Shown piece after piece: positions 57,796 to 64,000 of a stretch of 64,000 nt of DNA. Position 1 is the first letter of the stretch, and every line of letters begins with the position of its first letter. Source of the stretch: Parietaria judaica (taxonomy: Eukaryota; Streptophyta; Magnoliopsida; Rosales; Urticaceae). The position numbers and the translations under genes were made by a program. The stretch covers positions 26,510,586-26,574,585 of the forward strand of contig OX940871.1 in NCBI GenBank assembly GCA_954871525.1. Reading direction: 5' to 3'. The notes below the pieces were generated by a model. It made no database searches. It was given only the letters and a program-made list of their open reading frames with translations, and had not been told where the DNA came from.

Positions 57796-58180
57796 AACTT
57801 GGTCATGACTGTTTTAAAAATAAAAAAATTAGTAATGTTCCCTGTTGTACTCCAATAGTACTTCAAATTGCATGTCACACTATAATTAGTGTTTTTTTTT
57901 TAAAAAAAAAATATTATAGTTAGTGTTGGACAATGTCGCTATTATGTTTTTCGATTTTAAAAATGTATGTTGAAAACGCTAAGAAAGTAGGTAAAAATCG
58001 AAACTTGGTCATATAACGGTCTGAAAAAAAAAAAAAAAAATTGGTGTTGTACTCCAATAGAACTCCAAATTGCATGTTACACTATAATAAGTATTTTTTT
58101 AATTAAAAAAAACATTATAATTAGTGCTGGACTATGTCGCTATTATGTTTTTCAATTTTAAAAATTTATGTTGAAAACGG
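57796..58180 (+). repeat. Tandem duplication, two units of about 180-190 bp
   Basis: 57796-57979 and 58002-58180 share AACTTGGTCAT, TGTTGTACTCCAATAG, AAATTGCATGT, GGACAATGTCGCTATTATG and TATGTTGAAAACG, with diverged A/T runs between them. No coding potential. Confidence 0.7.
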
Positions 58181-58421
58181 CACGTCACCAACAACGACTA
58201 TTCTCGAAAATAAAATCAAAAGTTTACTAACATGCAAATTCAGTATTTGGAAATGACTATTACGCACAATTTTTCTAAATAATAAAGAATTTATTATTAT
58301 TATTATTGTATACCGTAAAATTTGAAGAACATCTAAAGCATACCCTTAATGGGTGATTTGAAAATTTTAATCTCTATTTTATTTTTTGCCATTAATTATC
58401 TGAAAATTTAAAAATCAGAAC

Positions 58422-58583
58422 TCACTCTCCTCCACGGTGGGCGTCGTCTTTTGAGTCGTATGCTTCTCTGTACCGCTGCAAATGCATGTCTCTCCAGTGT
58501 CCATGTCGTCTTCTCGTTACTACAGTCACCCACTTCTCATAGTCGTCTTCAATCGGGACGACAAATTTTCTGAACAAATCTTT
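58422..58583 (-). pseudogene. Possible orphan exon or gene remnant
   Basis: About 50 codons are open on the minus strand and end at TGA (58424-58422): LFRKFVVPIEDDYEKWV, then RRHGHWRDMHLQRYREAYDS and KDDAHRGGE. The composition is gene-like and contrasts with AT-rich DNA on both sides. There is no ATG and no clear splice acceptor, and I do not recognise the family. Confidence 0.3.
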
Positions 58584-59065
58584 TGAGTTATATAGTAATT
58601 ATTTTATTTTAAACAAAGCTTATATTTTTATTAAATGAAACAATGGTGTATAAAAATAAATTATAAAAAATAAATAAGTGTTAATTTTGAAAAAAAAAAT
58701 TAATGAAATTTATTAGAGGTTATATTAAAAAAAAAAACTTTGATAATACACTTTAACTGTTTTTAAAGCTTGATGAAATATTTTACTAGAATAAAAAATT
58801 AAGATTAAAAAAAAAACATTTTTTTCTATATAATATTAAATATGATAAACAATGCTTTCAAAAAAAAATATGATAAACAAAAGAACGATACACGTGTCGT
58901 GGGAACCATATAACATACATATCAAACAAAATACACTAACGTACGAACTAAACAAATGATAATAATAATAATCATTTGAGAAGCTCGTACTGATCTATAC
59001 TTATTATTTCGTTGATATATAATTACCTATACTAATTACTATTACTAATTTCATTATTTAATTTA
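58584..59065. other. 3' flank of the ERF gene, no other feature
   Basis: AT-rich with many A runs. Nothing recognisable. Confidence 0.5.
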
Positions 59066-60196
59066 TTAGAAGTCCAAATCTATCATACTGATCCACTCAT
59101 CTCCGTCACTGCTACTATTTACCGCTCTGTCATTGCCGTCATCGCAGCCGTCCGCTACCTCGTCGGCGTTTCGACGGTCACGATCGACGGGTTTGTCGAT
59201 TGTCGTTTCCCGGACCCCATCTTGCTTGTCGTTTTTCAAACAATGTTCTTTTACTCCTATGCTCTTTTCCTTATCTTGACCGTCCGTGATCTTGCCGTGA
59301 CGGTCGCCGCCGTCGGTAACGGGGTCCGTCAAGTTGCGCTTGGCCTTGCGGTTGTACATGCGCGCCGTCATTTCACGGAAGCCGTCTTTCTTGTCGTTTA
59401 CTCTACGGCTCTTGGGGTCCACATATTCCGACATTGGGCCGTCGTGTGCACGCGCCGTCACCACTCTTCCACCGTCATCACGGCCATCCGAGAAATTTAT
59501 AACGGCATTTTGACTATTGTGACCGCCGGAAGCGATGTCCACGCCGTCCGGCATTGCAAAGTCGAGCACGGCCTCGCGGTCGGGCAGGTCCGCAGTTGGT
59601 CCGCCGCTAACCGGCCCGTTACTCGTGACTTTGTCAGTGCTATCGCGACCGGTGACGACCTTCGTGGCGTTTTGGCGAGAGGTTACGGGGCCCACATAGT
59701 CCGACATCGGGAAATTGAGCTTGGCCTTGGCCCTGCCACGGAACTCAATGGCAGCGCGGTCGTACGCGCGCGCCGCCATCTCGGCCGAGTCGAACGTGCC
59801 GAGCCACACGCGAGCCGCCCTGCGCGGGTCCCGTATCTCCGCGGCCCACTTCCCCCACGGCCTCTGCCTCACTCCCCGAAAATTCTTCTTCTGCCGGGCG
59901 GGCATCGTTTCGCCGAAAACGGCGTCGTCCCGGAAGAAGTTGCACCCCAAGCACCCCCTAATCCGGCACACCCAACACGTGTTGCTGTCGGGGACCGACA
60001 GGACGGGCCCACCCAACGATGACGACGACGACGACGTGCCATTGATGTCCGTACAGCCAGAGATCACGTTCTTGAGGGTAGAGACTATAATAGCGTGTTC
60101 CTCGTCTAGGGGCGTGTTTGCCATGGTTTTTCTTTTCTGGGACTTTTCTGGTACTTTTGGTTTTATGGGGTGCCTCTTTGCAAATATTTGAAACAT
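59066..60196 (-). CDS. AP2/ERF transcription factor, ERF109 (RRTF1)-like, group X
   Basis: An intronless 376-codon frame. After a basic leader come [16 protein letters not shown] (32-47) and a CX2CX4CX2C motif ([18 protein letters not shown], 71-88), both seen in ERF109-type proteins. The single AP2 domain spans about 105-163, with [19 protein letters not shown] and RVWLGTF plus [16 protein letters not shown] with Ala and Asp at the ERF positions predicts binding to GCC-box DNA. ERF109 relatives are fast stress, jasmonate and ROS response factors in the nucleus. The C-terminal half (about 164-350) is unusual: long, polar and built from degenerate repeats of the end of the AP2 region. An acidic end ([14 protein letters not shown]) could be an activation domain. 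An alternative start is Met25 ([10 protein letters not shown]). Confidence 0.9.
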   Translation of the reverse strand: MFQIFAKRHPIKPKVPEKSQKRKTMANTPLDEEHAIIVSTLKNVISGCTDINGTSSSSSSLGGPVLSVPDSNTCWVCRIRGCLGCNFFRDDAVFGETMPARQKKNFRGVRQRPWGKWAAEIRDPRRAARVWLGTFDSAEMAARAYDRAAIEFRGRAKAKLNFPMSDYVGPVTSRQNATKVVTGRDSTDKVTSNGPVSGGPTADLPDREAVLDFAMPDGVDIASGGHNSQNAVINFSDGRDDGGRVVTARAHDGPMSEYVDPKSRRVNDKKDGFREMTARMYNRKAKRNLTDPVTDGGDRHGKITDGQDKEKSIGVKEHCLKNDKQDGVRETTIDKPVDRDRRNADEVADGCDDGNDRAVNSSSDGDEWISMIDLDF

Positions 60197-60520
60197 ACTT
60201 TTGTGGGCTCGTTATGCTTTATTCGGGCATGATGTGATAGTTCGTTTAAATACGAGAGACCGAAGACAGCATGACATGAGGATGGACACGCGGCAAGCTA
60301 CGAGTGACCTGGCACGTGAGTGGGCCAGCTTTGGGCGTGTGAGCTGCCACGTCATGAGCTTCTTTCGAACAATCTGAGGCTCAAGACTTGATGCTTCTAA
60401 TTCGGGAGTGACGTGTCAGTTCGAGAAGCTGCCACGCAGGCAGTGGCTTGGCGGCTCGGTTGTTTTCTTCTGGGTAAGAAGGTTCTAGCGGTTCCAGAGG
60501 AAGAATGTTCTAGCGTTTTC
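60197..60520 (-). promoter_or_regulatory. ERF promoter: TATA, ACGT motifs and heat-shock-like elements
   Basis: On the minus strand GTATTTAAAC at 60244-60253 is a TATA-like box about 50 bases above the ATG. Upstream lie CACGTG (60313-60318), CCACGTCA (60348-60355) and TGACGTGTCA (60409-60418), which are G-box or ABRE-type bZIP/bHLH sites. Two GAAnnTTCnnG units (about 60478-60489 and 60503-60513) resemble heat-shock elements. The set fits a stress-inducible gene but is inferred from motifs alone. Confidence 0.55.
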
Positions 60521-60680
60521 GGATGGTAAAACTTCTAAAATGTTGTTATGCCGGTGAATCGAAAACTGCGGTAATAGTTCGATTATATACTTGTCGCTAT
60601 TTGTTTGAAACATTGTGTGACAGAAAGGGTCCAAGGCGCTATTTCTACATTTATGTTACGTTTGTATGAATCTTTTAAAA

Positions 60681-60979
60681 TAAACTGCGTTTAAAATATT
60701 TAATGTTTCATTTTTTTAATTATATACCTAAAGTTTTATTTTGGTGGTTATTATACCCAAAGTTTATTCCGTTAACGCCAAACGTACCCACCGTTAAATC
60801 TTTGTTATTTCGCCCGCGTGGCATATATTATAAGAGTAAACTGCGGCTGAAATACTCAATGTTTTATTTTTTTAATTATGTACCCAAAGTTTTTTTTGTG
60901 TGGCTATAATACCCAAAGTTTGTTCCATTAACGCCAAATGTACCCACCGTTAAATTTTTGTTATTTCACCCGCAAATTG
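60681..60979 (+). repeat. Tandem direct repeat, two units of about 150 bp
   Basis: 60681-60836 and 60837-60979 share TAAACTGCG, TTTTTTTAATTAT, TACCCAAAG, GTTAACGCCAAACGTACCCA and CCGTTAAAT. They look like half-copies of a MITE joined head to tail. Confidence 0.75.
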
Positions 60980-62655
60980 TGCTACCTTTGAACCCACAAA
61001 CACACTAAGCCACCCGTCCACCTTCATCTCCTGCTACGGTAATCGACATTCAATTTTTTTTTATAAAACAATACATATATTGTAACATGCAAAAATGTTA
61101 CATATAGTTAGACTTAAAATTTTGACATGTTAAAGTGTCATAAAATTTAATTAAATATAAATTATTCATATTAAAGTGAATGAAGTAATATTATATTTTA
61201 AAATAATATAATAAGTAGATAATTTATATGTAACATTTATAAATTATATAATTTATAAAATATAACATGTAAAATTCAATTACAACTATATAATAAAACA
61301 TGTAAAAAATATAATAAAATAACATTACATGTAAATATTCATAATTAATAGATTGAAATAAAATTATAAAATAACATCATGCTAGATACATTATATATTA
61401 CATTTCTAAATTACACAATCTATAAATGTGTATATAAATATTATTTTTATAAATATTTATATACGATATTATAAATTTTCTATTTTTATTATGTTTAATG
61501 TCATTAGTATTTTGATGTTATGTTTTGAACGTAAATATGTACGAATTTTTTTTTAGGTTTCCATCGATAAGTTCGATAAGTTTCGATATCGACATACAAC
61601 AACTTTTACAGGTTTTCCATCGATAAATCTATCGGCAAACGATAAATCTGTTGATAACAGAAAACGATTTATCGACAAAAACGACATTTTGAACCTTGAT
61701 AGAAGCAATTATTTTCTTGTACTGAAAGAAATTATTTTCACATTTTGAGTCATATTATTATAAACTATTACATATTTATCTGAATTCCGGACTAGTTAAT
61801 TATTATGAATGTGCTAATCAAGCTAATTAATCAAAATAAAAAAATAAAAAATAAAAACATAAAAAGTTAAAAAGTTAAAAATTAAAAAGTATAAATTTAA
61901 ATAAGATAATATTTAATAAATTTTAAACATTTAAAAAAAATAGTGGACTACAACCATTTAAGTAGGGGATATATTCGCACCCGGGTCAAAAATGCCATTC
62001 ATTTAATTTATAGGTGTTTTTTTTATTGAAAGTATCATTTTATAGTATTAAAAAAAGCAAGGTTTAAATGCCGCTTGTAGATGTCGTTTCTCAATTTTTA
62101 TTTTACGCAAATATCACTTACCGACGGGCATGTCGATGAGCAAATCAGAAAAGGAAAAAAATAAAAAATTGATATGTGCCCGAAAGATCGATAACTCGAA
62201 ACGGGAATATTGAGAATTTCGGCAACACTCAAAAACCTGATCTCTTAATGATCAAGTTTCTGAATTATTTTGGCTGCGTTTTCATTAATCGGAACTCTCT
62301 TAAATAGAGCAAGGAATTACAACCATTAGGGATTCCCGAGACGCGTTGGACGCTAATCCCCAAAGTCTGAGCCAAAAACCCATCCGGGTTTTAATTTTGT
62401 TTCTTTTAAAAAAAAACAAAATTAACCCAGATACAGATTAGTCCGTGTCCAGGGAAAAAAATCCCGGACTGATCCGGATCCGGGTTAGTTTTTTTTATAT
62501 ATAAATTAAATTTTTTTTATTTATTGTCTAGTCCCTACTTTAGTTTAATTGTTCAAATCGAACATTTTATTTTCACTTCTAGCACTTGTATTGTAATAAT
62601 ATACTTTCACTTTTACATAGTTACATTTGTACGGACACTGTTTTTTTCTTTCTCG
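60980..62655. other. Intergenic with hAT-like fragments
   Basis: AT-rich. About 61550-61700 is a right-end fragment of the hAT-like family (TTTCCATCGATAAG..TTTTGAACCTTG). 62058-62215 has a left end (CAAGGTTTAAATGCCGC) and similar GATATC/CGATG motifs. 62390-62490 is rich in CCGGATCCGG-like degenerate repeats. 62560-62655 is the probable 3' UTR of the PPR gene. Confidence 0.45.
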
Positions 62656-64000
62656 TCATCTAAGCCCGTCTTCCACGAGAAGAGCAAAACCAGGCAGTTT
62701 CCACAACCCTCTCTTGTCAATCTCACACCTCACTCTCTCAGCATCATCCCATCTCCCTGCAGAAGCATACACATTGTGAAGCGCCACGTAGCCTCCCGAG
62801 TTCCCGGCCTCCAAACCAAGGAGCTTGTGGGCGATTTCCTCTCCGATCTCAACGTTTCCGTACGTGCGACAACCGCCCAAAAGAGACTCAAGCATTCCCA
62901 TGGTTGGCTCAAACGGCATCGCCTTCACAATGGAGTGAGCTTCGCTCAGACGCCCTGTCCTCGCGAGAAGATCCACCGCAACGGCATAGTGCTCTGATTC
63001 TGGCGAAACTCCGTTTTCCGACATCGATTCAAAGATCTGGAGGCCTTCCTCGGTGAGGCCGGAGTGACTACACACTGACAAAATCGCCGAGTATGCAATC
63101 CTATCCGGTTTCCCCGATAGCTTCATCTCCGAGAAAAGGTCGAGCGCGGATTTTCCATCACCGTGCAATCCATAGCTGTTGATCATTGCACTCCACGAGG
63201 AGCGATCCTTCCGTGGGATTCGATCGAAGAGCTTTCTTGCGGTCACGAGGTCGCCACATTTTGCATACATGTCCACGAGGCTGTTGGCAATCGTCGCTTC
63301 TTTGTCGAGCGCCTTGTGCATCAAGAAACATGCAACAGAGTTGGCAAGTTTCGGGCTGTTTAGCTGGACACAGGCCGAGATCAAAGTATGGGCTGTGAAG
63401 CTATCAGGCTCCAATCCTGTCCGAAGTGTTTCGAAGAAGACGGCAATCGCGCATCTAGGCTTTTTCGCTTGTGCTAGAATGGACATTTTAGTGTTCCAGA
63501 GCGAAATTTCCTCCTTCCTACCGATCTGAAACAGGGTGAGAGAATCTCGAACGTTACCGAACCTCACATACATGAACATCAGAGAGGTGAGAACTGTGGT
63601 TTCTGTCTCGATTTCAGATCTCATAGCAAAACCGTGGACGGATTTACCTTGTAACAGGTTATAGCAGCAAGGCAATATGCTTAGCAACGTTATTGTGTTA
63701 GGCCTCTGTTTGTCATTCACCATTCTACCGAGCAAGTCAAAGACATCGTTTCTTAACCCGCGATCTCGGAATCCGGTCAACAAGGCGTTCCACGTTATGA
63801 CGTTTTTTTCAGGCGAGTGTTCAAAGAGGAACTTTCCGGAATCAAGATCTCCACAGTTGCAATACATACTGATCAGCGCGTTGACTAGAGAAACGTCCAC
63901 GGAATACCCGGATTTGACTGCATTACAATGAAAAGACATTCCTTCCCTCAAGCTTTCGCTTCCGGTGATTACTGGAAGAACGCTAATTAGGGTTACTAAA
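62656..64000 (-). CDS. Pentatricopeptide repeat protein, PLS class, E-type end (5' end outside window)
   Basis: About 447 codons are present, open to the window edge, ending LPGFALLVEDGLR and TGA at 62658-62656. Repeats of about 31-36 aa recur: SLVNALISMYCNCGDLDSGK, VITWNALLTGFRDRGLRNDV, FTAHTLISACVQLNSPK, IANSLVDMYAKCGDLVTA and SSWSAMINSYGLHGDGKSAL. Next come YSAILSVCSHSGLTEEGL and the E-motif region (MLESLLGGCRTYGNVEIGEE, YVALHNVYASAGRWDDAERV). No DYW domain follows. Such proteins bind organellar RNA, usually for C-to-U editing or maturation in mitochondria or plastids. The targeting peptide and first repeats lie beyond position 64000. No intron is visible, as is common in the family. Confidence 0.92.
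   Translation of the reverse strand, partial: LVTLISVLPVITGSESLREGMSFHCNAVKSGYSVDVSLVNALISMYCNCGDLDSGKFLFEHSPEKNVITWNALLTGFRDRGLRNDVFDLLGRMVNDKQRPNTITLLSILPCCYNLLQGKSVHGFAMRSEIETETTVLTSLMFMYVRFGNVRDSLTLFQIGRKEEISLWNTKMSILAQAKKPRCAIAVFFETLRTGLEPDSFTAHTLISACVQLNSPKLANSVACFLMHKALDKEATIANSLVDMYAKCGDLVTARKLFDRIPRKDRSSWSAMINSYGLHGDGKSALDLFSEMKLSGKPDRIAYSAILSVCSHSGLTEEGLQIFESMSENGVSPESEHYAVAVDLLARTGRLSEAHSIVKAMPFEPTMGMLESLLGGCRTYGNVEIGEEIAHKLLGLEAGNSGGYVALHNVYASAGRWDDAERVRCEIDKRGLWKLPGFALLVEDGLR

Noticed and set aside
59222..60022. 266-codon plus-strand frame opposite the ERF gene
   Set aside because: Antisense to a clear AP2 domain protein; it is open because of GC-rich codon usage and shows no known domain.

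Overview
The window is nuclear DNA of a flowering plant, most likely a eudicot. It carries plant-only families (an AP2/ERF factor, a PLS-class PPR protein, a MATE/DTX transporter, a DUF1645 protein), spliceosomal introns, telo-box promoters, LINE, Copia and Gypsy retrotransposons, MITEs and a very AT-rich background. I could not name the species. All gene models were assembled by eye from open frames, splice signals and remembered family sequences; nothing was searched against a database.

Layout. 0-5.3 kb: old LTR relic, then a 5'-truncated, broken LINE with a 16-bp target-site duplication (TSD). 5.7-6.7 kb (+): three-exon gene, about 257 aa, related to the C-terminal region of a B3-protein family. 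7-10.5 kb: relics, a 64-bp tandem repeat, an end of a hAT-like element. 10.5-11.5 kb (-): DUF1645 gene with a tiny last exon and a decayed second copy of that exon in the intron. 11.7-16.2 kb: microsatellites, an odd TCGCGA/(GA)n insert, a foldback transposon. 16.2-22.6 kb (-): a very young Ty1/Copia element (LTRs differ by one base in 304) with one in-frame stop, joined through its 3' LTR to a second, truncated copy; it lies in or beside an older LTR. 22.6-29.1 kb: relics, including a Copia RNase H remnant between LTR relics, one of which holds an organelle-type 23S rRNA fragment. 29.7-33.8 kb (-): four-exon MATE transporter gene with one apparent GC-AG intron. 34-39 kb: segmental duplication and foldback elements, one carrying a foreign-looking segment.

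39.9-44.2 kb (-): six-exon gene for a 193-aa protein resembling only the second RecA domain of an eIF4A-type DEAD-box helicase, without its catalytic motifs; a Gypsy relic sits in one intron. 46.9-55.5 kb (+): seven-exon gene for a protein of about 2168 aa, a plant BAT2/PRRC2-like coiled-coil protein. 59.1-60.2 kb (-): intronless ERF109-like transcription factor with internal degenerate repeats and a promoter rich in ACGT and heat-shock-like motifs. 62.7-64.0 kb (-): PPR gene running off the window end.

The host genes look unrelated, with no operon-like or pathway clustering. The features most worth a second look are the helicase-half gene, the tandem Copia, the rRNA fragment in an LTR, the ERF repeats, the GC-AG intron, the duplicated terminal exon, and a hAT-like MITE family built from ATCGATAA motifs with clean 8-bp TSDs.
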